Counted from the stretch's first letter, positions 28,714 to 37,029 are shown. The stretch: DNA of 64,000 bases from Trichodesmium sp002260545 (GCF_050016015.1 NZ_JBNHEQ010000069.1:1-64000), one strand, 5' to 3'. Numbers and translations are program-made. Notes: a model not told the origin generated them from the letters alone.

Positions 28714-30068
28714 ACTGCCTCCTCTCTAAATATTAAGTGAAATTCATCGCAAATTATGACCTGACCAAAACCTTCGAAAGTACGCTCTCCTACTCCCTGA
28801 TTTTCTACTTTTCCTAATCCTTCTAACCAAGGTTCTAATTGTTTCGTACTAAATAAATAAACTCCTCCTTTTCTAGTTATTAATTCCACATCTTTCATTA
28901 AACCCCAGGCAGAGTTCCAACCGGATAAATAATCGTAGGAACTATAGGCAACATGAAGTTCTAAAGATGAATCTTCCACTCCTGAAAATTCCTGTAACAT
29001 TTCTGGAGAAATAACCATAGTTCTTTGCCAATTTTCTGTCAGAATAGCATCTGATTGTAAGTCTAGGGTAAAGTAAGTTCTATTTTTTAGCGATGGTTGT
29101 TTTTCTTCTTGATTATTAAATACTTGCCATTTTTCCCACCTCTCTTTTAATTGCTCGTTAAAATCTGTGATTCGTTCTTCTAAATTTAGTTTAATATCGA
29201 CAACTTTAGCAGTAATTTCTACTTTACCTAATCCTCTCGACTTGGAATTTCCGAAACGAAATAAATCGTTTCTCTGTTTAATAAAATTTGCCAGTGAGTC
29301 TGCTAATTTATCGGGAACTAAAATTGCACTACAGAATATTAGCTCTCCATTTTTTTTACTTTTATCTTCGGTTATTACTTTTTGAAGTTCGTTTATTACT
29401 TCTATACTATACAATACCTCCTCTTCTGAAGTTGCTCTTTTTCGATTAATACCCGTCCTGGTTAATAGACGTTTGCTTGTAGAATGTTGATAATATTTTT
29501 CTTTTTCTTGATGATAGCTATAAAATCCACTAAACGGTTCTACCCTACCCCCATCTACAGGACAATTTGGGTCGTAAAGACAACCATTTATTTCGGCACA
29601 AAAGCGATCGATTAAAGTATCAAATACTCCATTATTTTCTAGAGGTTTATCTTTTGACTTAAATCCAGGTTTAGTTTTAGAACTTACCGCAGTAGTAGGT
29701 AAAACTTTCACATCTTTTTGAGTTCTTATTTCGTTTTTAGTTTCTACATTTTGTGGTTGCTTAGTTTTACCTTTACCTTTTACCTTTTTTGCATAATTAT
29801 CTTTAATTTCTACATTTTTTGCCGGATAAGCATTTTGAAATATGGCTGGATTTTCACTCAAAAATAATGCCTGAAAATCACCTCCATTTTCTGCTTTTGA
29901 TAAATCTTCAGATTCATTACCCGATTCTTGAATTATTCTTGCAGCAATTGCTCCTCTAATTACTGAACCAGGAATATAATCCATTGTTTCATTAATTGAA
30001 CTGCCCGGTTTCTGACGACTAATTGCCAGAGGAGATAAAGCCTTAATTTCTAATTCTATCTTTTTCAT
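28710..30068 (-). CDS. csx10: Csx10, type III-D Cas5-group RAMP protein
   Basis: 452 aa. Starts with a RAMP ferredoxin-like strand (IELEIKALSPLAIS), then the YIPGSVIRGAIAARI segment that precedes RNA-binding helices, a GNSKSRGLGKVEITA glycine-rich strand near 280, and a second RAMP-like half ending in GVGERTFEGFGQVIIC. Two RAMP folds with this length and the YSSYDYLSGWN motif fit Csx10, the Cas5-type subunit that caps the crRNA 5' handle in III-D complexes. Residues 75-130 are a lysine-rich insertion that may be specific to this lineage. The ATG at 30068 is copied, with its upstream bases, in a duplicate fragment at 30210-30321. Confidence 0.83.
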   Translation of the reverse strand: MKKIELEIKALSPLAISRQKPGSSINETMDYIPGSVIRGAIAARIIQESGNESEDLSKAENGGDFQALFLSENPAIFQNAYPAKNVEIKDNYAKKVKGKGKTKQPQNVETKNEIRTQKDVKVLPTTAVSSKTKPGFKSKDKPLENNGVFDTLIDRFCAEINGCLYDPNCPVDGGRVEPFSGFYSYHQEKEKYYQHSTSKRLLTRTGINRKRATSEEEVLYSIEVINELQKVITEDKSKKNGELIFCSAILVPDKLADSLANFIKQRNDLFRFGNSKSRGLGKVEITAKVVDIKLNLEERITDFNEQLKERWEKWQVFNNQEEKQPSLKNRTYFTLDLQSDAILTENWQRTMVISPEMLQEFSGVEDSSLELHVAYSSYDYLSGWNSAWGLMKDVELITRKGGVYLFSTKQLEPWLEGLGKVENQGVGERTFEGFGQVIICDEFHLIFREEAV

Positions 30069-30628
30069 TTCTCTGATTATTAATTATATAGATTACTCAG
30101 AAATTTTTAGGTCACGAAAACCTCCCTCCAAAACTCTCTCCTGCCAGGAGATAGGCTTTAATCCCCCCCCACCAGCTTCAGGAAAGGGGGCAGGCGGTGA
30201 GGTTTTTACTAATTACTGAACTAGCCATATTATCCATTGTTTGATTAATTGAACTGCCAGGTTTTTGACGACTAATTGCTAAGGGAGATAGAGCTTTAAT
30301 TTCTAATTCTATCTTTTTCATTTCTCTAATTATTATAGATTACTAAAAACCTCTGGTAACCTCTTCTCCCCCCTTTCAAAGCTATCCCTTATAAGGAACT
30401 CCTGAAAACTTTGTGGGTAGCAGGGGAGCAGGGGAGCAGGGGAGAAAGAGTCATAGTAGCTAAGTAAAACTACTTAAATTTATGAAAAAATGTATTAATA
30501 AGTACATTTTTTCTGTAGAAAAAGCCGCTCCAAGACTTACACATAACTCGTCTGTGCATGTCAAGTTTTATGTGAAGAAAGATGTTTATAAAGCATAGCT
30601 TTCAAAGGGGGGTTGGGGGGATAATTTT
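30069..30628. other. Gap in the cas operon with csx10 fragment and tandem repeats
   Basis: Besides the csx10 fragment it contains aggggag/cagggga heptamers (30418-30445), a poly-C/G stretch (30160-30185) and a ctttcaaagggggg segment (30600-30616). No further gene is seen. Confidence 0.6.
30210..30321 (-). pseudogene. Duplicated 5' fragment of csx10
   Basis: Read leftward from 30321 it encodes the first 30-odd codons of Csx10 almost unchanged (start through GSSIN, then MDN in place of MDY) and stops matching at about 30210. The upstream bases also match (aattagagaaatg). It lies between the intact csx10 and the upstream cas7, with repeats on both sides, and is a relic of tandem duplication. 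It might still be translated into a short peptide. Confidence 0.8.
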
Positions 30629-31381
30629 TTATGATTCATCACTTCCATTCACTACCTCTGCTTTTGCTAAAAGTTCCCAGACTTTTTCATCCACTGAAAT
30701 TTCTGGAAGTTCCCATGTTAACCATCCTAAACCAACAGATTTACTTCCACCCAAAGCATTTATTTGTTTGAAACCAGCCCAAATTAATGCCTTAGCATAA
30801 TCTACATATTTAGGATTAATATTTGGCTGAATTAAAATCTCTCCTGTAAATTTTAAATGAGCATTAACTGGAGAAGTTTCTAGGAAATAAAGTTTGTTTT
30901 CTTCTGCCACTCCCCGCCGACGATTAATTGTAACTCCCGGACGTAATATCTCTGGTAAATATTCAGGATTTTCTTCACAAATTAGGTCGTTAAAGATAAT
31001 TCGGGAGGGTAAAGAAGGATTACCAAAAATTTGACAAATTAAACAGTGATAAATATCTTTCCCATTAATTTTGTCAGAAAATTTATATTCGTCAATCCAA
31101 AAATTTTCTGTTAAACCTACTCTTTGAGGACACATAGTTTCGGGGTTGGGAGATTCACAAACTGCCCAGTTAAGTCCTCTGGCAATTTTTTCACATTCAT
31201 GGCGCAAACGACCTTTAATTTGAGAAGCAGGAATTAATAAATTTCCTTCGGCATTTCTAACAATTGGTTTATCTGCTAATGAACCGGAAGAACCTCCCGC
31301 TCCGACACATAATGCCGTATCTATAATAGCAGTAATTGAATAAGTTTCTACAGAGTTTGTTAACTGTTGAAGAGAAATCAT
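30629..31381 (-). CDS. Type III Cas7/RAMP protein (Csm3-like, predicted cleaving)
   Basis: 250 aa RAMP protein. LCVGAGGSS is followed by ADKPIVRN and then NLLIPASQIKGRLRHECE, so the Csm3-type catalytic Asp ahead of the backbone helix is kept. A four-cysteine insertion at about 75-120 (VCESPNPETMCPQR ... YHCLICQIFG) could bind zinc. The end carries ALGGSKSVGLGWLTW, the glycine-rich RAMP strand. An AGGAGG ribosome site seven bases before the ATG supports the start. First cas7 behind cas10, separated from it by a repeat-filled 353-bp gap. Confidence 0.82.
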   Translation of the reverse strand: MISLQQLTNSVETYSITAIIDTALCVGAGGSSGSLADKPIVRNAEGNLLIPASQIKGRLRHECEKIARGLNWAVCESPNPETMCPQRVGLTENFWIDEYKFSDKINGKDIYHCLICQIFGNPSLPSRIIFNDLICEENPEYLPEILRPGVTINRRRGVAEENKLYFLETSPVNAHLKFTGEILIQPNINPKYVDYAKALIWAGFKQINALGGSKSVGLGWLTWELPEISVDEKVWELLAKAEVVNGSDES

Positions 31382-31734
31382 TGCTTAACCTCCTGTTTTG
31401 TTTGTAGTAGATATAAATACCTGAAATAATTTAAACGTAGGTTGGGTTGAGGAACGAAACCCAACATTAATCAAGTGGCTTAATCATAATTAATTTGCTT
31501 GGCTTGTAGTAGATAGACACAACGAAAATAATTCAATAAACGTAGGTTGGCTTAAGGAACGAAACCCAACATTAATCAAGTGGCTTAATCATAATTAATT
31601 TGCTTGGCTTGTAGTAGATAGACACAACGAAAATAATTCAATAAATGTAGTTTAGCTTAAGGAACAAAACCAAAGATTAATAGAGTTTATTAATCATAGT
31701 TAATGACAATAAAAGCATGGAACTAAACCTAAAA
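31382..31734. repeat. Three imperfect tandem repeats (102-115 bp) between cas7 and cas10
   Basis: Units begin at ttgtagtag at 31402, 31504 and 31619. The first two share cgaaacccaacattaatc and the ggcttaatcataattaat tail; the third has decayed (caaaaccaaagattaat). Each holds a gtaggttgg ... cgaaacccaac inverted pair, a dispersed repeat seen elsewhere (35765-35805, 52815-52847). No gene. Confidence 0.85.
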
Positions 31735-34245
31735 TTAATAAGGTTTTGTTGGGTTTTGTTCCTGAACCCAACATACTAGGTTATTTTTTTTCTCTGTCTC
31801 TGTTTCTACCTCGATAAAATCATAAATATCTACTATTTCTCGCCAAATTGTTTCATAAGTTGTTTCCTCTTTAGCTTCTGATTTTTTTTCCTTTTTATCT
31901 TCTGAATTTTCTTGGTCTTCAACTTGGGATATCCAAGGTGCTAAATTACCATTATTGGTTTTTGCTGCACACCAAGGTTGTTCAAATTTTTCTTCTAAAA
32001 CTCTTTTATTTTCCGGTGTTTGTAAACGACAACGAAAATAACGATAATTCAGAATTGCTGTCTTTTTTCCTTTCTCCAAAAAACTACGAGTTTGATAAAT
32101 TTGCGACCTAGGAAATTTTGACTCTTTTAATGCTTTGACTGATTCGATTAAACCTCCTATTTCATGTAATGTATAAGGAGCTGCATATAATTTTAGTTTG
32201 GTAGGTTTTGTTTTGAGTTTACCTTCTATTTCCTTAATTAATCCTTGTTCTCTAAATTCCTGAATATTGGAAGAAACCATTGTCACTGACTTCAAACTTA
32301 AAAAGTCTATTGTACCTCCTAAATAATTTTTCTCTTTTAATTTTTTAGCTCGTTTTTTGGCAGATTTTAACAGTTGATCTGTTAAGTTTTGCGCATAATA
32401 AACCGGAGTATTTTCCGCTGTAATTAAAACTCCCGTTGACATACTCAGGGAGGATTTATTTTCATAATAAATAGGAGTATATTTAGTTGAATCACTCAAG
32501 GATAATTCATTTTCATTAGCTGCTTCTTTCAAATAACGATGTATTTTTTTTGCGTCATAAGTAGATTCAGAGTTTGCTGGTTCATAACCTGTTTTCTCTG
32601 CTAAGATTTCTTCAAATTTTTCGCCGATAGTTTTGGCAATTTCCAAAGCTTTATTAGCAGGTACAATTAACATCACATCATCACCTCCTATTGCCAATAT
32701 TTCAAAAGGATGAATCCAATGCTCATTACGATTTTCATTATCTGGATCGGTGAGATTTTTTAATTGGTGTGGATGGAGATGTTCTGCTAGAGCAAAATAA
32801 ACCGATTTTTCCGTTGCATCAAAAATATCTTGACTAAATTTTTTGTACTTTTCCGGTGTTTTAATTTTCTGAATATATCCTCCCATGTTATTACCATCGG
32901 CATAAATATAAGCAATAAAACCCTTATAAACATTTCCTAATTCTCTGAGACTTCTTGCTGTTTGTAATCGACGATATTTTGGATTATATTTTTTGGCTAA
33001 TTCTTGGTTTTTTGGCTCTGCTAAAAACTCTTCAAATTTAGTTCCCCAACTTTTCAGATATTGGCGTTCCTGAACTAAGATGAAAAAATAAAATTTTAAT
33101 AATCTAAAGTATTGTTCATTCAATAACTTAGAAATAACCAAAAAATACAAATCATTAGCTGTGTCTGGTTGCCAAGTAAAACCTGCTTTTTCATACCAAC
33201 TTTGTCGAGAATCTCTTTTAGTCTTTTGCCCTACTAAATGTTTCCTGGCTAATACTTCCGAATAATAGGGATTATTAGGTAAGTCTACTTGCGCTACTGC
33301 TATCCGCCGATCGCCTTCATCTCTCCGCATATAAGGATGAGTTTCAAACATTGGCGGATATCTCCGACTGGGGCGATTATTGTTAACATCATCATTGCCG
33401 TTTCGACGCTGATTAAACAATGTTGCTAATTTACTGGTTAGTTCGTTGAAACTTTTCCGATTTTGGAAATTTTCTCTTATTTCTTTTTCTACTTCTTCTT
33501 TGGTTTTTCCTTTAATTAATCCAAAGTAACTTTCTACTAATTTATCTCTACAATTTTCCAAATACCAATCTAACCAAGGTGTATTTACGATATTTTCTCG
33601 GAGCAAACCAAATCGTATTTCTAGTAGTCTAAATGTACTTCCAACTGCACAGGAATTTGCGGTTAAAGTTTCTTCTGTATAGCGTTTTTCGATGGCATTT
33701 GCTAAGTCATCTACAAAAGCTGCTGGACAAAATGCCAGAATATTTCCCCCGGTAGAATAGATTATTAATTCATGGATTAATGCTTGGGAAAGTCCGGGAA
33801 AGTTTCTCTCTTCATCTAGCCATTTTCTACTTTTTGTATCAGGCTGAAAAAATTCTTTCAAATCTACTAAATTTATCTTATCTAAGATTGCCGATGCTCC
33901 ACGAATATCTGTTAGTTTGGCAGCCTCAAAAACGTATTGTTTGATTTTAGTTGCTCCACCATAAACTAAACCTATTGGTGTTTCTTCATCCCAAAGTTCC
34001 TTATATTTTTCATTTTTCAAATCTGTAATTTTTTCGGGAAAATAATTATCAATATCTTGCAGTTTTTGTACTTTATTGATTATGTTTTCTAGCTTTTCAG
34101 CAATTTCATTTTCCTCTGTGGGATGAGACATTTTTTCTAATGTAGAATTAGAAAGTTTTTCAAAAGTTGGGATGTCAAACTTTAGTTCTTTTTCATTTCC
34201 CCAAGCCAGACACCAAGCAATTCCTTTGTATATTTTTTCTAACAT
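31735..34245 (-). CDS. cas10: Cas10 (Cmr2/Csx11-like) large subunit with cyclase GGDD, no HD domain
   Basis: 836 aa. The first gene of the leftward cas operon. The catalytic Palm carries LAIGGDDVML with GGDD at about 520-523, the active site that makes cyclic oligoadenylate from ATP after target RNA binding. An N-terminal cyclase-like Palm is visible in KLTDIRGASAILDKIN and YSTGGNILAFCPA (about 110-180). No HD-phosphohydrolase motif precedes it, so DNA cleavage by Cas10 is not expected, as in many type III-D systems. The C-terminal 150 residues are helical, with an acidic, lysine-rich stretch near 790-805. Start ATG at 34245; no strong ribosome site is visible. Confidence 0.9.
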   Translation of the reverse strand: MLEKIYKGIAWCLAWGNEKELKFDIPTFEKLSNSTLEKMSHPTEENEIAEKLENIINKVQKLQDIDNYFPEKITDLKNEKYKELWDEETPIGLVYGGATKIKQYVFEAAKLTDIRGASAILDKINLVDLKEFFQPDTKSRKWLDEERNFPGLSQALIHELIIYSTGGNILAFCPAAFVDDLANAIEKRYTEETLTANSCAVGSTFRLLEIRFGLLRENIVNTPWLDWYLENCRDKLVESYFGLIKGKTKEEVEKEIRENFQNRKSFNELTSKLATLFNQRRNGNDDVNNNRPSRRYPPMFETHPYMRRDEGDRRIAVAQVDLPNNPYYSEVLARKHLVGQKTKRDSRQSWYEKAGFTWQPDTANDLYFLVISKLLNEQYFRLLKFYFFILVQERQYLKSWGTKFEEFLAEPKNQELAKKYNPKYRRLQTARSLRELGNVYKGFIAYIYADGNNMGGYIQKIKTPEKYKKFSQDIFDATEKSVYFALAEHLHPHQLKNLTDPDNENRNEHWIHPFEILAIGGDDVMLIVPANKALEIAKTIGEKFEEILAEKTGYEPANSESTYDAKKIHRYLKEAANENELSLSDSTKYTPIYYENKSSLSMSTGVLITAENTPVYYAQNLTDQLLKSAKKRAKKLKEKNYLGGTIDFLSLKSVTMVSSNIQEFREQGLIKEIEGKLKTKPTKLKLYAAPYTLHEIGGLIESVKALKESKFPRSQIYQTRSFLEKGKKTAILNYRYFRCRLQTPENKRVLEEKFEQPWCAAKTNNGNLAPWISQVEDQENSEDKKEKKSEAKEETTYETIWREIVDIYDFIEVETETEKKNNLVCWVQEQNPTKPY

Positions 34246-34720
34246 AAATTTTTTTAATACTTAATTTGTAGGTTGGATTTTTGGCTGTCGCTGACATAAA
34301 AAGCGAGAGCGCAACCCAACAAATTATTTTGCCAGACTACCTGTACTTCATAATACTTGTACTTGGAATTTGCTATAATTTTATAATTTAGCGATCGCGA
34401 AACTTCTCTTTAGTTAATTATTACCGAAAAATTAAGCTATAAAGCCTTCTTTATATCGGAAATTTTGTTCTAACTGTTAATAGTTTAACATCATGTAGAA
34501 AAGCCCTTTTCTAGATGCCGATTTTGACCTCTAAAATTTGACATCTGGCAAAAATATTGTCAAAAATTGATTTTTTAGTCCACTTGACAGGGAAGAAAAG
34601 TAGAAGTTAGTATATATGCAGTTAAAAACCTTGATAAATAAATAGTTATATATTTTTAGTCATTTCTTACTTGTTAAGGGTGGCTAAAGGGTGGTTTTTT
34701 ATTTATCTTTTGTAGGTAAA
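34246..34720. promoter_or_regulatory. Intergenic leader between cas10 and the mini-array
   Basis: 475 bp, AT-rich. It should contain both the leftward cas promoter and the rightward array leader (the 100 bases before 34721 are leader-like: AT-rich, next to the first repeat). It also holds the palindromic block at 34485-34540, a dispersed gcaacccaac repeat (34265-34322) and a HIP1 site (34391). No gene seen. Confidence 0.55.
34485..34540. promoter_or_regulatory. Candidate operator, cas10 side
   Basis: Contains the perfect palindrome tagaaaagcccttttcta (34496-34513, 8-bp arms, 2-bp centre), preceded by taacatcatg and followed by attttgacctctaaaat. The same order of motifs is seen at 36266-36318 (taacatgatg, agaagacagctcttct, atttggcctcataat). 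Shared sequence upstream of two units of one locus suggests a common regulator; the WYL protein at 37065 is the obvious candidate. This is inference. Confidence 0.5.
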
Positions 34721-34832
34721 CTTCCCAAACCCTAATCCCTATTTGAGGGATTGAAACCAGCAATTCCAAGCGCACCTGCATTTGCAGCCTTTGCCACTTC
34801 CCAAACCCTAATCCCTATTTAGAGATTGAAAC
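34721..34832 (+). CRISPR. Two-repeat, one-spacer CRISPR mini-array
   Basis: Repeat 1 is 34721-34757 (37 nt, ending gattgaaac), the spacer 34758-34796 (39 nt) and repeat 2 34797-34832 (36 nt). Repeat 2 has lost one base and changed two near the 3' end (tttagagattgaaac against tttgagggattgaaac), as expected of a terminal repeat. GATTGAAAC ends are typical of cyanobacterial type III-associated repeats and give the 8-nt crRNA handle. The array reads rightward, away from cas10. No further repeat was found in the window. Confidence 0.85.
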
Positions 34833-34897
34833 GAAAAAGGGCGAACACCGTTCGCCCCTACAAAACACCTTCTCAGAAATTAAACAACGAAACTTTC

Positions 34898-35500
34898 TTA
34901 CTCTCCACAACAACTCAACACTTTTTCCACAATAACATCCGGCACACTAAAAGTTTCCCCAGTTATCCAAGGACCAGCTATTACTTCCAAATAATCTTTA
35001 TTATTCTCCAACTTAAACAACTTTTTTTCCAACACACTATGAATAACAACCGCTGGTTTTAAACCTCTACAAAAATCATGCCATTTCCCAACCTCTTTCT
35101 CAGAACTACTAATAATAATATAGTGACTGCACTGCTCCAATATAGGATGTTTTTCAGGTTGAACTTTCCCACCCACATCAACCAAAACTATATCCATTAC
35201 ATCCCGAATATTTTTGATAGCTTGAGCATGATACTTAAAGTAGTCATTCATTAATTTTTCACTATTTTCTAATTGATGAATTTTACGAGTATAGGTATCT
35301 TTTAAATCTTTAGCTTTTTGGCGATCGCTCATTTCTAAAGCCCAATTTCCCTCCCCATCCCAATTAGCTCGCTGGGTAAATACTTTTAAGTTTTTATCTT
35401 TCTCAAATAAAGAACGACGCAAAGCATAAGAAAAAACACTTTTCCCACTATTAGGAGGTCCGCCGATTAAAATTGCTATTCCGGGAGTACGATTAAACAT
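34898..35500 (-). CDS. Csx3-linked P-loop ATPase, encoded separately
   Basis: 200 aa P-loop NTPase: Walker A GGPPNSGKS at 13-21, then ANWDGEGNW near 45, and a hydrophobic DIVLVDVGG Walker-B-like strand near 105. These motifs match the ATPase half of the cyanobacterial Csx3-AAA fusion proteins found in type III CRISPR loci. Here the Csx3 half is a separate gene upstream on the same strand (35834-36163), in the same order as in the fusion. Role in signal turnover or regulation is not established. It starts at the ATG at 35500 and ends 66 bases from the CRISPR array. Confidence 0.75.
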   Translation of the reverse strand: MFNRTPGIAILIGGPPNSGKSVFSYALRRSLFEKDKNLKVFTQRANWDGEGNWALEMSDRQKAKDLKDTYTRKIHQLENSEKLMNDYFKYHAQAIKNIRDVMDIVLVDVGGKVQPEKHPILEQCSHYIIISSSEKEVGKWHDFCRGLKPAVVIHSVLEKKLFKLENNKDYLEVIAGPWITGETFSVPDVIVEKVLSCCGE

Positions 35501-35833
35501 AATCTAAGTTTAATTATTATCAAAAATTGTAATAGTAAGGTTTTTTTCTAGTTAAAATTAAAGTTACCGAAAAATTAAGTTCTAAAACCTCTCAATTTAT
35601 GGAGAAAAAAGAAAAAAATTCTTACCAAAAAATAAGGGTTTAAAGCCTCTCCTTTAAAGGAGAAAAAAGAAAAAAAATTCCCTTTTAATCAATCCTCTTC
35701 TTTTCAATAAGAGGTAATTATTAATTATTAATTATTAATTATTGAACTCCTTCCCAACATTCAATCAGTTTGTTGTTGGGTTTCCTTAACGTCAACCCAA
35801 CCTACAAAATGCTTAATTATTAATTGTTAATTG
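35501..35833. repeat. Two tandem copies of the TTACCGAAAAATTAAG element
   Basis: Copies at about 35565-35625 (ttaccgaaaaattaag ... aacctctcaatttatggagaa) and 35622-35720 (taagggtttaaagcctctcc ... aagaggtaattatt), then a gttgggtttccttaacg / caacccaacctac dispersed repeat (35770-35805). These fill the whole space between the csx3 and ATPase genes. No coding region. Confidence 0.7.
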
Positions 35834-36163
35834 TTAATTATTCGGTAATTCTAAAGTTAATATGGAACCAATAGTAACAGCATGAGTATGAGTAGAAACG
35901 ACAACGGCACCAAGTCGAGGATCGTAACAACCAACCCACGGTGCGGGATGGCATTCGTGAACCAAATAAGCATATAACCATATCGGTGCTTTACCTTCTA
36001 TGACAACACCTTGTTGCCACTGAATATTCGGGGGTATTTTCAAACCTTTTAAGTCAGCAGGTGTAATAATACCGTCTGGTGTAGTCATCTCAATATGAAG
36101 ATGTTGATATGGCATTCCATCAGTAGTTTGATGGGAAATTAATTTAAGTTGTATAGATGTCAT
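35834..36163 (-). CDS. csx3: Csx3 (Crn3-type) cyclic tetra-adenylate ring nuclease
   Basis: 109 aa, the size of stand-alone Csx3. Conserved Csx3 segments are GKAPIWLYAYLVHECHPAPW (about 55-74), GCYDPRLGAVVVSTHT and a final IGSILTLEL strand. Csx3 proteins degrade cyclic tetra-adenylate by forming a filament-like assembly, thereby switching off type III CRISPR effectors. In cyanobacteria Csx3 is often fused to a P-loop ATPase; here it is free, with the ATPase 333 bp downstream. The upstream side is a run of atcagtt heptamers shared with the divergent HD gene region. Confidence 0.85.
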   Translation of the reverse strand: MTSIQLKLISHQTTDGMPYQHLHIEMTTPDGIITPADLKGLKIPPNIQWQQGVVIEGKAPIWLYAYLVHECHPAPWVGCYDPRLGAVVVSTHTHAVTIGSILTLELPNN

Positions 36164-36371
36164 TTCAGTTATCAGTTATGGGTTATCAGTTATCAGTTAT
36201 CAGCTTTCAGTTATTAGTTTTTAGTTATTAGTACCTCCAAGACCTTATTTTTTTACTATTGATATTCTAACATGATGTAGAAGACAGCTCTTCTGCTCAG
36301 TATTTGGCCTCATAATATAGAAATATCCTCTTCTACAACTCCGTATACTTAAATATTAGGAGGAAAAAATT
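36164..36371. promoter_or_regulatory. Divergent csx3/HD-hydrolase promoter region with second candidate operator
   Basis: 36172-36230 is a tract of tcagtta/atcagtt heptamers. 36266-36318 repeats the motif order seen upstream of cas10: taacatgatgtagaa, the inverted repeat agaaga-cagc-tcttct (36279-36294) and tatttggcctcataat. AGGAGG lies just before the HD gene start. Confidence 0.5.
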
Positions 36372-36932
36372 ATGAGCATCAAACTCACAGAAAGATTTCA
36401 ACAAGCATTGGTATTAGCTTACAACTTACATTCTCAACAGTTACGCAAAGACGGACGTACACCTTATATTGCTCACCTTTTAAGTGTTACTGCTTTGGTA
36501 TTGGAAAATGGTGGGAATGAAGATGAGGCGATCGCTGCTTTATTACATGATGCAGTAGAAGATAAGGGAGGTATGGCAACTCGTCAACATATTCTGGAAT
36601 TATTTGGAGAAACAGTTGTTGATATTATTGATGGTTGTACGGAGTCGGAGACTATTCCTAAACCACCCTGGGAAGAGCGAAAATTACGTTATCTTCAGCA
36701 AATATCTAATGGCAGTAAATCTGTAAAACTTATTTCTCTTGCTGATAAACTGCATAATGGGAGAGACTTATTAGCTGCATTACGTCAAGAAGGAAAAATA
36801 GTATGGAGGCGCTTTAATGGAGGTAAAGAAAAAACTTTTTGGTTTTATCATTCTTTGGTTTCCTGTTATGAAGATGATAATTATCTCAAACAAGAATTTA
36901 TCAGAATTATTGCTGAATTAGAAAAGTTTTAG
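36372..36932 (+). CDS. SpoT/MESH1-like HD-domain phosphohydrolase
   Basis: 186 aa HD-superfamily protein. The metal motifs are IAHLLSV (first His at about 34), LLHDAVED (HD near 59) and LADKLHN (Asp near 123), the pattern of the small alarmone hydrolases (RelA/SpoT HD half, MESH1) that remove pyrophosphate from (p)ppGpp. No synthetase domain follows. The DAVEDKGG segment matches SpoT-type active hydrolases. It has a strong AGGAGG ribosome site and is transcribed away from csx3, inside the CRISPR neighbourhood, with a candidate operator shared with the cas10 promoter. Substrate is open: (p)ppGpp or another nucleotide signal. Confidence 0.82.
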   Translation: MSIKLTERFQQALVLAYNLHSQQLRKDGRTPYIAHLLSVTALVLENGGNEDEAIAALLHDAVEDKGGMATRQHILELFGETVVDIIDGCTESETIPKPPWEERKLRYLQQISNGSKSVKLISLADKLHNGRDLLAALRQEGKIVWRRFNGGKEKTFWFYHSLVSCYEDDNYLKQEFIRIIAELEKF

Positions 36933-36992
36933 GTGTATATAAAATCAGCTTACTTTGGAGAATAATATTTTACTATCAGTTTTGGTAAAAAC

Positions 36993-37029
36993 TCCTTTGG
37001 TAGGGGTTTGGTCACCAAACCCCTACAAT
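36993..37029. repeat. GGTTTGGT palindromic repeat
   Basis: taggggtttggtcaccaaacccctac is a near-perfect palindrome between two convergent genes, and could also act as a hairpin terminator. Same family as at 20457, 62250-62800 and 63889. Confidence 0.65.

Noticed and set aside
36372..36932. Detached HD nuclease domain of Cas10
   Set aside because: The motifs (LLHDAVED, LADKLHN) are of the SpoT/MESH1 alarmone hydrolase type, not the Cas10/Cas3 HD type, and the gene is on the opposite strand.
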